A DNA stretch of 64,000 nt from contig CAXPOZ010000005.1 in the NCBI GenBank assembly GCA_964219355.1, positions 372,001 through 436,000 on the forward strand, written 5' to 3'. Position 1 is the stretch's first letter, and every line of letters begins with the position of its first letter. Positions 52,103 to 61,204 of this stretch are shown here, piece by piece. The DNA is from Parvularcula sp964219355. GTDB lineage: Bacteria; Pseudomonadota; Alphaproteobacteria; Caulobacterales; Parvularculaceae. Made by a program: the position numbers and the translations under genes. The notes beneath the pieces are model-generated. The model was not told the DNA's origin and ran no database searches. It worked only from the letters and a program-made list of their open reading frames with translations.

Positions 52103-52597
52103 TTAGCTCCCCTTCTTTTTGTACATGGCCAGCATTCGCTGGGTCACGAGGAAGCCGCCAAATATGTTCACGCTGGCCAACGACACTCCCACAACGCCCA
52201 GAAACCGGCTCAATGTGCCGGACGGGCTTTGGGTTATGTCCGCGCCGACCGCGATCAGTGCGCCGACGATGACCACGGAGGAAATAGCATTGGTGACCGA
52301 CATCAGCGGTGTGTGAAGCGCCGGGGTCACCGACCAGACGACATAATATCCGACGAAAACCGCAAGGACGAAAATCGCCCCGAGGAACACCCATTCGGAG
52401 ACATGCGCCTGTGAGGCGAGCGCTTCGAGCGGTGAGACCAGGTCATGAACCTGACGGCTCGCCTCTTCGGCCTGCATCGCAGCATCGTTCAGGGTTTCAG
52501 ATGCCTGACGGAGTTCCTCCGCGGCAATCTTCGCCTGTTCGGCAGCTTCCTTGCCGGTGAGGTGTTCAGCAACTTGTTCTTCTTCCTGAAAGGCCAT
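52103..52597 (-). CDS. pntAb: NAD(P) transhydrogenase subunit alpha part 2
   Basis: A 164-residue membrane subunit with three or four helices from about residue 68. The helices carry FVGYYVVWSVTPALHTPLMSV and the IFGGFLVTQRML end typical of the pntAb membrane domain. The first 65 residues are a highly charged, Ala/Glu-rich helix not found in the usual 95-140-residue PntAb; it may be a coiled coil. It lies 2 bases after pntAa. Confidence 0.9.
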   Translation of the reverse strand: MAFQEEEQVAEHLTGKEAAEQAKIAAEELRQASETLNDAAMQAEEASRQVHDLVSPLEALASQAHVSEWVFLGAIFVLAVFVGYYVVWSVTPALHTPLMSVTNAISSVVIVGALIAVGADITQSPSGTLSRFLGVVGVSLASVNIFGGFLVTQRMLAMYKKKGS

Positions 52598-52599
52598 GA

Positions 52600-53796
52600 T
52601 CAGGCATCCCCTTCATCGATGATTTCTGGCTCGGAATCCTCAGCGACTTCCTCAACGGGAAGACTTTGCACCGGCGGACTGCCGCCAAACTGTTCGTGCA
52701 CGATCTGCCCGTCGCGGGTCAGTGCGATCCCGCGGACGATCTCATCCTCCCAATCGACCGCGACCTGTTTTTCTTCCTTGTCGGTGATCAGGGTGATGAA
52801 ATTGAGGAGGTTCCGGGCATAAAGATTGCTGGCTTCGCCGGGCAGGCCGGCGAGGATATTCTTCGGCGCAAGGACTTTCGTCGCCCCCAGCGTGAAGGCT
52901 TCTTCGCCGTCCCCACCCTCGACATTGCCGCCACGAGGGGCGGCAAGGTCCACGACCACACCGCCGGGGCGCATTGAGGTCACCATGTCGGTCGTCAGCA
53001 GTTTCGGTGCCGGGCGGCCGGGGATCAGCGCCGTCGTGATGACGATGTCCATTTTCTTCAGATGCTCAGCGACGAGATTTTTCTGGGCTTGCTGCTGTTC
53101 AGGCGTCAGCTCCTTGGCGTAACCACCTTTGCCTTCGCCCTCTTCCATCGCTTCTTTCACGAAGATGAAGGTGCCGCCGAGGCTCTCGACCTGCTCACCC
53201 GCGGCCGCGCGGACATCGGTGGCGGAGACCACAGCGCCGAGGCGTTTGGCGGTCGCAATCGCCTGAAGGCCCGCAACGCCTGCCCCCATGACGAATACTT
53301 TCGCCGGCGCGACCGTACCTGCGGCCGTCATCATCATCGGAAAGGCGCGGCCATATTCATGCGCCGCATCGACCACCGCCTTGTAGCCGGCAAGGTTTGC
53401 CTGGCTCGATAGCACATCCATCGACTGCGCCCGCGTGATCCGCGGCAACAGCTCCATGGCAAAGGCATCGACACCGGTCCCGGCATAGTCGGCCAGCCGC
53501 TCCTGCTCTTCCCACGGATCGAGAAGGCCGATCAGCTTGGCGCCCCGGCCCATGCTGGCGAGCTTGGATTTACCCGGCGGGGAGGAAACGACGACGATAT
53601 CCGCCCCGGAAAGAACGCTCTCGGCTTCACCGGTCGAGGCCCCCATCTCCTGATAGGCGGCATCGGAGAAACCGGCAGCCTCACCGGCGCCGGTCTCGAT
53701 TGAGACCTCCGCGCCGAGGGCCGCGAGCTTCTTCACCGTTTCAGGCGTGGCCCCGACCCGCGGATCCTTTTTGGCCTTGAGAACGGCAATTTTCAT
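52600..53796 (-). CDS. pntAa: NAD(P) transhydrogenase subunit alpha part 1
   Basis: A 398-residue NAD-binding domain I. The AlaDH/PNT N-lobe starts MKIAVLKAKKDPRVGA. The nucleotide site is FVMGAGVAGLQAIATAKRLGA and the mobile loop is near residues 225-235. Together with PntAb and PntB it makes the three-subunit enzyme typical of alphaproteobacteria. First gene of the operon. Confidence 0.95.
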   Translation of the reverse strand: MKIAVLKAKKDPRVGATPETVKKLAALGAEVSIETGAGEAAGFSDAAYQEMGASTGEAESVLSGADIVVVSSPPGKSKLASMGRGAKLIGLLDPWEEQERLADYAGTGVDAFAMELLPRITRAQSMDVLSSQANLAGYKAVVDAAHEYGRAFPMMMTAAGTVAPAKVFVMGAGVAGLQAIATAKRLGAVVSATDVRAAAGEQVESLGGTFIFVKEAMEEGEGKGGYAKELTPEQQQAQKNLVAEHLKKMDIVITTALIPGRPAPKLLTTDMVTSMRPGGVVVDLAAPRGGNVEGGDGEEAFTLGATKVLAPKNILAGLPGEASNLYARNLLNFITLITDKEEKQVAVDWEDEIVRGIALTRDGQIVHEQFGGSPPVQSLPVEEVAEDSEPEIIDEGDA

Positions 53797-53875
53797 GGGC
53801 TTCCTCCGGCAGAAACAGGCAAATGCCGCCGGGGCTTACCGGAGTCGCTCGCGTGCGGCGAGAGGAAAACAGCAG

Positions 53876-53897
53876 AAAATCGCGTAACAGCGATTTT
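53876..53897 (-). terminator. Weak terminator-like hairpin at the 75-codon gene end
   Basis: AAAATCGC, loop of six, GCGATTTT. On the minus strand the stem overlaps the stop codon and is followed by CTGCTGTTTTCC. AT-rich stem, so efficiency is doubtful. Confidence 0.35.
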
Positions 53898-54123
53898 AGT
53901 GCATGAAGAATGACTTGGAGATTCCGTAAAGACCAAGCCAGGTCAGGAAGGACAGAAACAACGACACGAAAATGCCGGCATCCAGCAGAAGCAGGGCCAC
54001 AAACATGGCAATCGCCCCACCGACCGGCAGGCCGACACCGAAGCCAAAGGACATCATGCCCTTATACATCTTGCGGTGATTGTCAGAGGGATAATGGGAG
54101 GCGGTGCTCTCAGGCGTGGACAT
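53896..54123 (-). CDS. Small two-helix membrane protein, possibly COX IV-like
   Basis: A 75-residue protein with a polar N-terminus and two transmembrane helices (about 26-46 and 50-68). The MYKGMMSFGFGVGLP segment leading into the helix recalls the aa3-type cytochrome oxidase subunit IV family of alphaproteobacteria, though no metal or haem ligand is visible. It lies 99 bases upstream of pntAa on the same strand and may belong to that transcript. Confidence 0.5.
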   Translation of the reverse strand: MSTPESTASHYPSDNHRKMYKGMMSFGFGVGLPVGGAIAMFVALLLLDAGIFVSLFLSFLTWLGLYGISKSFFMH

Positions 54124-54303
54124 TGGGGGCTGCTCCTCAGCTCAGTCGAATTTGCGCATAGTCATAATCTGCTCGGCGACAAGTTCAACAATTTCAACTC
54201 CCCTAACTTAAAGGCGCATCATTTCGGGACGGTTTCACCGCATATTTACCGCAAGGCGTTAGGCATAGGGCCTCAGTTGCTTATTCTGCCAAGGGAAATT
54301 CCG

Positions 54304-55806
54304 ATGCCGCAAACCGTCTTGATCGTTGATGACGACCCCGTCCACCGCCGCCTGATGCAGGGTGTGTGTGAGCGTGCGGGCTATTTCGTCGCCACTGCGC
54401 CAGACGGCCAGCATGCGATCGACCTGCTGCGCAGCTCTGAAGGCGCATCTGTCGGGGTCATGCTCCTCGATTTGATGATGCCGAACATGTCGGGCCTTGA
54501 AACCCTCGAAGAGCTTCGCCGTTTCCGTGAGGATCTTCCGGTCATCGTCCTGACGGGCAAGGGCTCAATCGACACGGTGGTCGAGGCCATGCAGGCGGGC
54601 GCCAATGACTTCTTCGTCAAACCGGCCAGCCCCGAACGGGTTATCGTCTCCCTTAAACAGGTGCTGGAAGTCAAAACGCTGCGCGGTGAAGTCCGCCGCC
54701 TGCGGATGAAGAATGACGGCACGATGAACTTCTCTGACCTCATCGGTGACAGCCCTGCCCTCAAAGCCGTTGCCAAGATGGGCGAGCGGGCGGCGACTTC
54801 GAACATCCCGATCCTGATCACTGGCGAAAGTGGGACGGGCAAGGAAATGATCGCTCGCGCAATTCAGGGCGAATCTGACCGCGCCGGGCAATCCTTCGTC
54901 ACGGTCAACTGCGGTGCCCTGCCCGAAAACCTCGTTGAGAGCGTTCTCTTTGGCCATGAGAAAGGCGCCTTTACCGGTGCTGTCGGCAAACATGCCGGCA
55001 AGTTCCAGGAAGCCAATGGCGGCACTATCTTCCTCGATGAGGTCGGTGAGCTGCCGCTTGAAGCGCAGGTCAAACTCCTCCGCGTGCTGCAGGAGGGCGA
55101 AGTTGATCCGGTCGGTGCCAAGAAACCCGTCAAGGTCGATGTCCGCGTGATCTCTGCGACCAACCGGAACCTTGAAGAGGAAGTTCGCGCGGGCCGGTTC
55201 CGTGAAGACCTCTTCTACCGCCTCAACGTCTTCCCGATTGAAACGCCGCCGCTGCGCGCGCGCCGCGAAGACGTCCCTGCGCTGATCAAGCATTTCATTG
55301 AGCACTATAATGCTTCCGAAGGCCGCAAGGTCCGCGGCATGCAGCATCAGGTGATGGAAGTGCTGACCGCCTATGACTGGCCGGGCAATGTCCGCCAGCT
55401 TGAGAACACGGTCTTCCGGGCCGTCGTCCTTTCTGACGGGGTCTGGCTGACGCCGAATGATTTCCCGATGCTCTCGGCCCAGTTCGAAGCGGCAGGTGTC
55501 ACTGACGTTCCGCCGCCGCATGAAGACGACGCCTTCGAGATGGAAGAAACTTTCGAGACGCCGCCTGTGCACGATACGATGCAGGATGACGAACCGGTCG
55601 GGTATCAGCCGAGCGAAGCCGTCCACCTGCTTGATCAGGAAGGTCATCTGCGGAACCTGGCTGAAATCGAACGCGACCTCATCGCCATGGCGATCGAGAA
55701 ATATGATGGCCAGATGTCGGAAGTCGCCCGCCGTCTCGGCATTGGCCGCTCGACCCTCTACCGCAAGGTTCAGGAACAGGGCATCGAGGTCAAACGCGCG
55801 TCTTAA
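54304..55806 (+). CDS. NtrC-type sigma-54-dependent response regulator
   Basis: A 500-residue activator. The receiver domain is at 4-120 with Asp56 and Lys105. The AAA+ sigma-54 activation domain has GESGTGKE and GAFTGA (221-226), followed by NGGTIFLDEVGELP. A C-terminal Fis-type HTH covers about 455-495 (MSEVARRLGIGRSTLYRKV). It would bind upstream sites and open sigma-54 promoters on phosphorylation. No kinase gene is adjacent, so it may answer to a hybrid kinase or phosphotransferase as TacA does in Caulobacter. The AAGGGAA site supports ATG 54304; the frame opens 76 codons earlier with no homology. Confidence 0.92.
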   Translation: MPQTVLIVDDDPVHRRLMQGVCERAGYFVATAPDGQHAIDLLRSSEGASVGVMLLDLMMPNMSGLETLEELRRFREDLPVIVLTGKGSIDTVVEAMQAGANDFFVKPASPERVIVSLKQVLEVKTLRGEVRRLRMKNDGTMNFSDLIGDSPALKAVAKMGERAATSNIPILITGESGTGKEMIARAIQGESDRAGQSFVTVNCGALPENLVESVLFGHEKGAFTGAVGKHAGKFQEANGGTIFLDEVGELPLEAQVKLLRVLQEGEVDPVGAKKPVKVDVRVISATNRNLEEEVRAGRFREDLFYRLNVFPIETPPLRARREDVPALIKHFIEHYNASEGRKVRGMQHQVMEVLTAYDWPGNVRQLENTVFRAVVLSDGVWLTPNDFPMLSAQFEAAGVTDVPPPHEDDAFEMEETFETPPVHDTMQDDEPVGYQPSEAVHLLDQEGHLRNLAEIERDLIAMAIEKYDGQMSEVARRLGIGRSTLYRKVQEQGIEVKRAS

Positions 55807-55815
55807 ACAGCGCCT

Positions 55816-56745
55816 CTATTCAAGGATATCGCTCGCGGGGAGTCTTGCTTCCCTGCGAGCGGTGAAATGCGTTTCGAACGCGACCAGCAGGCAGGCCCCA
55901 ATGATGATCGCCGCCCCTGCATAAAGCCGCAATCCCGGCACTTCCCCGAAAAAGACCGCCCCGAACATCGCGCTCCAGACGAGCGCTGTATATTCGAATG
56001 GCGCGAGCCTTCCGGCTTCCGCGCCCGAATAGGCAAAGGTCATCAGTAGCCAGACAGAAACACCGATCACCGCGAGCAATCCGAGCGCCGGTAAACCTGC
56101 TGCTCCCGGCCAGATCGGCGGGCCGTCCTTCATGACCAGCGCTGCGCCGATCAGCACAATCCATGTGAAGACCGCCGCAACAACATTCGAGAACATGACG
56201 ATGGTCACCGAATCCTCTGTCTGCGCCCGTAACCGGATGAGGACGAGCGTCATCGCATAGGTCACTGCGGCCACGAGCGCGAAGGCGACCCCGAGCCACC
56301 TTGCCTGAGGTTCAATCTCCGTCCCGCCAAAGCCCGTCGCGGTCAGCGCGACGCCTGCAAAACCGATCAGCGCGGCCAGCACGGCCGTCCTGTTCATCCG
56401 TTCTTTCAGGATCAGCCGCGCGACCGGCGCGACCATCAGCGCGGCTGTAAAACCGATCACGGTTGCCATCGCGAGTGGCAAGATCGCTAGGGCCGAGAAA
56501 AAGCTCAGGACGGTGATCGAATAAACCGCGCCCCGCATCGTGTGAAACCGGATGGCCGCTGCCGTCGGCATACCGCCGCCCCGGCCCAGATAGATGCCGA
56601 GCACGATCACGGCGCCAAACAGGAACCGCCATGCCGTCAGCGTCAGGACGGGCGTGTCAGCGGCGATGGCCTTGACGGTCGCATCGAGGACCGAGCCGAA
56701 GAAAACGCCAAGCGCACATAGAAAAAACGGGCGGAGAGAAGTCAT
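55816..56745 (-). CDS. EamA/DMT-family transporter
   Basis: A 309-residue protein with ten transmembrane helices in two EamA repeats (about 1-140 and 150-300); the Arg at the end of each repeat matches the family. Probably exports or imports a small metabolite. I start it at the ATG at 56745; a GTG at 56769 has no ribosome site. Convergent with the response-regulator gene, 9 bases apart. Confidence 0.85.
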   Translation of the reverse strand: MTSLRPFFLCALGVFFGSVLDATVKAIAADTPVLTLTAWRFLFGAVIVLGIYLGRGGGMPTAAAIRFHTMRGAVYSITVLSFFSALAILPLAMATVIGFTAALMVAPVARLILKERMNRTAVLAALIGFAGVALTATGFGGTEIEPQARWLGVAFALVAAVTYAMTLVLIRLRAQTEDSVTIVMFSNVVAAVFTWIVLIGAALVMKDGPPIWPGAAGLPALGLLAVIGVSVWLLMTFAYSGAEAGRLAPFEYTALVWSAMFGAVFFGEVPGLRLYAGAAIIIGACLLVAFETHFTARREARLPASDILE

Positions 56746-56800
56746 CTCTTCGCCCGTCTCATTTTTCACGGGGAAGTCAAGCCTTCCCGCTTTTGCCGGC

Positions 56801-57244
56801 TCAATCCGCCAGCGAGCTTTTCAGCATCCAGCGCATTTTCTCATGCGCGGAAATCAGCGGGGCCAGCAGGTCTTCTGTGCCGGTGTCGCCTTCTTCGGAG
56901 GCCGCTTCGAGAGCTTCCTCGGCGTCTTTGATCCAGAGTGTCTGGTCGGCGACGAGGTTCTTCAGCATGACCTGCGAGGACGGCACGCCATTGTCCGATT
57001 CTTTGATATTGGCGGCTTCCGCCATCACGCGGGCCGAAACCGGCGCATATTCATCGAGCGCCCGGATGCGCTCGGCGATGTCATCGAGGCTCGCCCAGAT
57101 CTGGCGGTACTGTTCCTCGAACAGATTGTGCAGGGCGTGAAAGTTCGGACCCGTCACATTCCAGTGATAGCTGTGAGTTTTGACGTAAAGAACATAGCTG
57201 TTGCCCAGAACGCGGGTGAGAGATTTTGCGATATCAGAAGACAT
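56801..57244 (-). CDS. dps: Dps-family DNA-protecting ferritin
   Basis: A 147-residue ferritin-like protein. The ferroxidase ligands are THSYHWNVTGPNFHALHNLFE (His and Glu) and DDIAERIRALDE. It would oxidise and store iron and shield DNA from peroxide. A GGAGAGGAG site precedes the ATG, 12 bases upstream. The frame opens 19 codons earlier; those residues carry no Dps features. A pair of related dyads lies upstream. Confidence 0.92.
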   Translation of the reverse strand: MSSDIAKSLTRVLGNSYVLYVKTHSYHWNVTGPNFHALHNLFEEQYRQIWASLDDIAERIRALDEYAPVSARVMAEAANIKESDNGVPSSQVMLKNLVADQTLWIKDAEEALEAASEEGDTGTEDLLAPLISAHEKMRWMLKSSLAD

Positions 57245-57261
57245 TGTAGTGCTCCTCTCCA

Positions 57262-57347
57262 TGTATTCGATAAATCGGATATAGGCGTCTCGCCGGAGCA
57301 ATCAAATTGACTTCGGCAGTAGGGCCCATCGGAAAAATCGATAGTCC
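57262..57347 (-). promoter_or_regulatory. Two imperfect dyads upstream of dps
   Basis: ATTCGATAAATCGGAT (57262-57277) and, about 55 bases farther, ATCGGAAAAATCGAT (57332-57346) share the CGAT...ATCG pattern. Both lie between dps and the next upstream gene. They may bind a redox regulator; I cannot name one. Confidence 0.25.
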
Positions 57348-57354
57348 GCGCCGC

Positions 57355-58554
57355 TTATCCAAGCCCTGCGACAAACTGTGCCAGACGGTCCATCGATGTC
57401 TCGAGCGCTGCCGTATCCGTCGCATAAGAGACGCGGAAATGCCCCGGCGCACCGAAGGCCGTGCCCGGCACGGCAGCGACGCCGGTTTCTTCGAGAAGCT
57501 GCAGGCAGAAATCTCCGTCCGTGCCGATCTCGCCGCCGGGGCCTTGTCTGCCGAGCACGGATATGCAGCTCGGGAAGACATAGAACGCGCCGCCGGGCGT
57601 CGGGCAGTCGAGCCCCATCTCATTGAGCTTTGAGACGACTAAATCGCGGCGCGCCTGAAATACTGACCGCCACCCATCGAGAAATCCGTGATCGCCATCG
57701 AGAGCGGCCACGCCTGCAGCTTGCGTCACCGAGGATGGGTTGGACGTCGCCTGCCCAGCCAGTTTGCGCATTGCCGCCATCAGCGGCACGGGGCCCGCGC
57801 CAAAGCCAAGCCGCCAACCCGTCATGGCATAGGCTTTTGAGGCACCATTGACGATCAGCGTGCGCTCCTTGAGCGCGGGCACGACCGCCGGCAGCGTCGT
57901 CACCGCCTCGCCATAGGACAGATGCTCATAGATATCATCCTTCAGCACCCAGACATGCGGATGGCGCAGCAGCATCTCACCGATCTCCGCCAGTCGCGCT
58001 TTGGGAATGACCGCGCCGGTCGGATTGTTGGGAGAGTTGAGAAAGAGCCAGCGGGTCTTCTCCGTGATCACAGCCTCCAGCGCCTCGGCCGATGGCACGA
58101 ACCCTTCGCTCGCCTTAGTCTCGACAATCACCGGCACCCCGCCCGCGAGCCGGACAATGTCCGGATAGCTAACCCAGTAAGGCGCGGGGATGATGACCTC
58201 GTCCCCCTCCCGCAGGGTCGCCAGCATCGCCGCGAAGATCAGAAACTTACCCCCGCTGGTCGCCATGATGGCATCATCTGCATAGTCGAGCCCGTGATCC
58301 CGGCTGAACTTTCGCGCGATTGCAGCTTTTAGCGCTGGGGTGCCATCGACAGCCGTATAGCGGGTCTCGCCTTCATCAATGGCTCGTTTCGCCGCTTCGC
58401 GAATATGGGCGGGCGTGTCGAAATCAGGCTCACCGACCGAGAGTGCGATCACGTCGCGGCCTTGCGCTTTCAGGTCCCGCGCCTTCTGCGTGACCGCCAT
58501 GGTCGCGGAAGGCGCCATCGCCTCGAGCCGGGGAGAAAGTATGAGCGATGTCAT
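57355..58554 (-). CDS. Aspartate/tyrosine-type aminotransferase (class I)
   Basis: A 399-residue PLP aminotransferase. LSVGEPDFDTP, NSPNNPTGAV with its PLP-binding Asn, and KDDIYEHLSYG lead to the lysine in NGASKAYAMTGWRLGFGAGP. The C-terminal Arg in FRVSYATD binds the substrate carboxylate. It is of the bacterial aspartate-aminotransferase (AspB) type; exact specificity (aspartate, prephenate or aromatic) is not readable. Start at ATG 58554, where homology begins. Confidence 0.92.
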   Translation of the reverse strand: MTSLILSPRLEAMAPSATMAVTQKARDLKAQGRDVIALSVGEPDFDTPAHIREAAKRAIDEGETRYTAVDGTPALKAAIARKFSRDHGLDYADDAIMATSGGKFLIFAAMLATLREGDEVIIPAPYWVSYPDIVRLAGGVPVIVETKASEGFVPSAEALEAVITEKTRWLFLNSPNNPTGAVIPKARLAEIGEMLLRHPHVWVLKDDIYEHLSYGEAVTTLPAVVPALKERTLIVNGASKAYAMTGWRLGFGAGPVPLMAAMRKLAGQATSNPSSVTQAAGVAALDGDHGFLDGWRSVFQARRDLVVSKLNEMGLDCPTPGGAFYVFPSCISVLGRQGPGGEIGTDGDFCLQLLEETGVAAVPGTAFGAPGHFRVSYATDTAALETSMDRLAQFVAGLG

Positions 58555-58637
58555 CTGGGCCTCATTTGCCGGGAACCTGACCTGCCCCGCATGCATTATG
58601 CCTCACTGTAGACCGGGCAAGGGGGCAGGACGCAATC

Positions 58638-59795
58638 ATGTTGTTTGAATTCGCAGTGCGCGATAGGCCGCAGCGCAGTTTCAGCGATATGGGACTCGAC
58701 ATGCTCGATCAGATAATGACGTCCGTTACCGAATTTTTTGAATGGCTGATGGCCGATGGCACGATCTGGGCCATCTGGACGACGGCCGCCGTCCTGCTTT
58801 TCGTCGGCTTGCGCTTCCTGCGCGCGATCGTCGCCGGGCTTTTCAAGAACGATAGCCGGCCGGCAAATTCCTTCCGTAACATTGTCGGGCATCTGATCTC
58901 CGCAACGAACAGCCTTTTCCTCCTTGTGCTGTCTTTCGTGGTCACCATCCCCTTTGTCGGCATCGAGTTGAGCGAGCGCTGGCACTCAATCCTGATGTCG
59001 AGTTTCATGGTCCTCTTCGTTCTACAAGGAGCATTCTGGGGACGCGTCGTCGTCAAAGCCCTGCTCGAAGGGATGATGGAGAAGCACAGCTCAGATACAG
59101 GCACGTTGCGCAATGCCCAGTCCCTGATTGGCCTTTTCGCGAATTTCGCGATTTTCGCCATTGCGCTGATCACCATCCTGCAGAATCTCGGTCAGGATGT
59201 CGGCGCGCTGATCGCAGGTCTCGGGGTCGGCGGTATCGCCATCGCCCTTGCCGCCCAAAACCTCTTCAAGGATCTTTTCGCCAGCCTTTCGATCATTCTC
59301 GACAAGCCCTTTGTGAAGGGTGACTTCATCGTCTGGAACGGGCTGATGGGGAATGTGGAGCGGATCGGCCTCAAGACGACGCGGGTGCGCGCGCTCTCCG
59401 GTGAACAGCTCGTCGTCTCGAATGACTCGCTCCTCTCAAATGAGATCCAGAACTTCAAACGCATGGCAGAGCGCCGCGTCGTCCTATCGCTCGGGGTGAC
59501 CTACCAGACCTCCCGCGAGACGCTGGAGGCCCTGCCCGGTCGCCTGCGGGATCTGATCGACCCGCGCGACCTCTGCCGCTTTGACCGCGCACACATGGCC
59601 ACCTATGGCGACAGCGCGATTGTCTTCGAGCTGGTCTTCTACGTTCAGTCCCCAGAGTATAACATCTTCATGGATGAAAAGCAGGAGATCCTGCTAGGCA
59701 TTCATAGGCTGTTTGAGGAACTGAATGCGGACTTCGCCTATCCGACCCGGACGCTCTGGGTCGAGGGCATGGGCGGCGCAGGCAAAGCCGAATAG
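58638..59795 (+). CDS. MscS-family mechanosensitive channel
   Basis: A 385-residue channel with four or five transmembrane helices (about 44-215). The pore helix has GVGGIAIALAAQNLFKDLFASL, the Ala/Gly-rich TM3 of MscS. The soluble beta and C-terminal domains follow, with VEWNG-like FIVWNGLMGNVERIGLKTTRVR. It relieves osmotic pressure. Start is either ATG 58638, after GGGGGCAGGA, or ATG 58689; I keep the first. Confidence 0.88.
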   Translation: MLFEFAVRDRPQRSFSDMGLDMLDQIMTSVTEFFEWLMADGTIWAIWTTAAVLLFVGLRFLRAIVAGLFKNDSRPANSFRNIVGHLISATNSLFLLVLSFVVTIPFVGIELSERWHSILMSSFMVLFVLQGAFWGRVVVKALLEGMMEKHSSDTGTLRNAQSLIGLFANFAIFAIALITILQNLGQDVGALIAGLGVGGIAIALAAQNLFKDLFASLSIILDKPFVKGDFIVWNGLMGNVERIGLKTTRVRALSGEQLVVSNDSLLSNEIQNFKRMAERRVVLSLGVTYQTSRETLEALPGRLRDLIDPRDLCRFDRAHMATYGDSAIVFELVFYVQSPEYNIFMDEKQEILLGIHRLFEELNADFAYPTRTLWVEGMGGAGKAE

Positions 59796-59971
59796 AATTC
59801 GAGCCGATTCTGCCAGCCGCGCCCTTCCCCGCGCCAGAAATCTGCATGCCGCGACCGCCCGCTTGAGAGGGGTTGGCTTGTGCGCCAGACCGTTCCAAGA
59901 GCACGCGAAATAACGCAATAAGACAGCTTTCGCGGGGCGCGACCGGCGCGGCGAAAGACGGGAGAGTGATG

Positions 59972-61204
59972 ATGGCAGATGGCACCAATGAGACCCCGGC
60001 CCTGAAGGAAAAGGACCGTCCCGATCTCAGCACTTTTAACTGGGACGACCCGTTCCGGCTCGAAGACCAGTTGACCGATGAGGAACGGCTGATCCGCGAC
60101 ACGGCGGCAGGCTTCGCGAAAGATACGCTCGCGCCGCGCGTCATCAACGCCTTCTCCGACGAAACTGTCGATGCCGGCCTCTTCCCCCTGATGGGCGAGA
60201 CGGGCCTTCTCGGCGTCACCCTGCCGGAAGAATATGGCGGCGCCGGTGCCGGTTATGTCGCCTACGGACTGGTTGCCCGCGAGATTGAGCGCATCGATTC
60301 AGGCTACCGCTCGATGATGTCGGTACAGTCCTCGCTCGTCATGTATCCGATCTATGCTTACGGCTCGGAAGAGCAGCGAAAGAAATATCTCCCCGGCTTG
60401 TCGAGTGGCACGCTGATCGGTTGTTTCGGCCTGACCGAGCCCGATGCAGGCTCCGACCCCGCCGGCATGAAAACCCGCGCCGAGAAGATCGATGGCGGCT
60501 ATCGTCTGTCGGGCTCCAAGATGTGGATCACCAATTCTCCGATTGCGGATGTCTTTGTCGTCTGGGCAAAGTCCGACGCGCATGACGGCAAGATCCGCGG
60601 CTTCGTTCTTGAAAAAGGCATGAAGGGCCTCTCCTCCCCGAAAATCGGCGGCAAGCTCTCACTGCGCGCCTCGGTCACCGGTGAGATCGTCATGGACGGT
60701 GTCGAGGTCGGCGAGGACGCGCTTCTGCCGAACGTACAGGGATTGAAGGGTCCCTTTGGCTGTCTTAACCGTGCACGCTACGGCATTGCCTGGGGCGCGA
60801 TGGGCGCGGCGGAATTCTGCTGGCACGCGGCACGCCAATACGGCCTTGACCGCAAACAGTTCAACAAACCCCTCGCCCAGACACAGCTCTACCAGAAGAA
60901 ACTCGCCGACATGCAGACCGACATCACGCTCGGGCTGCAGGCCGCTTTACGCGTCGGCCGCCTGATGGATGAGGCGAATGCCGCGCCGGAGATGATTTCC
61001 CTCATCAAGCGGAACAATTGCGGCAAGGCGCTCGATATCGCCCGTCTCGCCCGTGACATGCATGGTGGTAACGGTATTTCAGAAGAGTTCCAGGTGATGC
61101 GTCACCTGATGAACCTTGAAACCGTCAACACCTATGAAGGGGCCCATGACGTGCACGCCCTGATCCTGGGCCGTGCCCAGACCGGACTGCAGGCCTTCTT
61201 TTGA
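59972..61204 (+). CDS. gcdH: Glutaryl-CoA dehydrogenase
   Basis: A 410-residue acyl-CoA dehydrogenase that oxidises and decarboxylates glutaryl-CoA to crotonyl-CoA in lysine, hydroxylysine and tryptophan breakdown. Family signatures are FNWDDPFRLEDQLTDEERLI, RSMMSVQSSLVMYPI, FGLTEPDAGSDPAGM, the catalytic Glu in VNTYEGAHDVHALI, and LDRKQFNKPLAQTQ. The ATG at 59972 lies five bases after GGAGAG; the adjacent ATG at 59969 is the alternative. It overlaps the next gene start (TTGA). Confidence 0.96.
   Translation: MADGTNETPALKEKDRPDLSTFNWDDPFRLEDQLTDEERLIRDTAAGFAKDTLAPRVINAFSDETVDAGLFPLMGETGLLGVTLPEEYGGAGAGYVAYGLVAREIERIDSGYRSMMSVQSSLVMYPIYAYGSEEQRKKYLPGLSSGTLIGCFGLTEPDAGSDPAGMKTRAEKIDGGYRLSGSKMWITNSPIADVFVVWAKSDAHDGKIRGFVLEKGMKGLSSPKIGGKLSLRASVTGEIVMDGVEVGEDALLPNVQGLKGPFGCLNRARYGIAWGAMGAAEFCWHAARQYGLDRKQFNKPLAQTQLYQKKLADMQTDITLGLQAALRVGRLMDEANAAPEMISLIKRNNCGKALDIARLARDMHGGNGISEEFQVMRHLMNLETVNTYEGAHDVHALILGRAQTGLQAFF

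Noticed and set aside
51587..52414. 275-codon plus-strand frame opposite pntB and pntAb
   Set aside because: Shadow of membrane-protein coding sequence; rich in Arg, His, Asn and Glu and without any motif.
54249..54265. Possible CtrA box upstream of the sigma-54 regulator
   Set aside because: The half-sites TTAC and TTAG are spaced by eight, not seven, bases and the second is imperfect.
54565..55647. 360-codon minus-strand frame opposite the sigma-54 regulator
   Set aside because: Antisense to a gene with receiver, AAA+ and Fis motifs; composition typical of a shadow frame.
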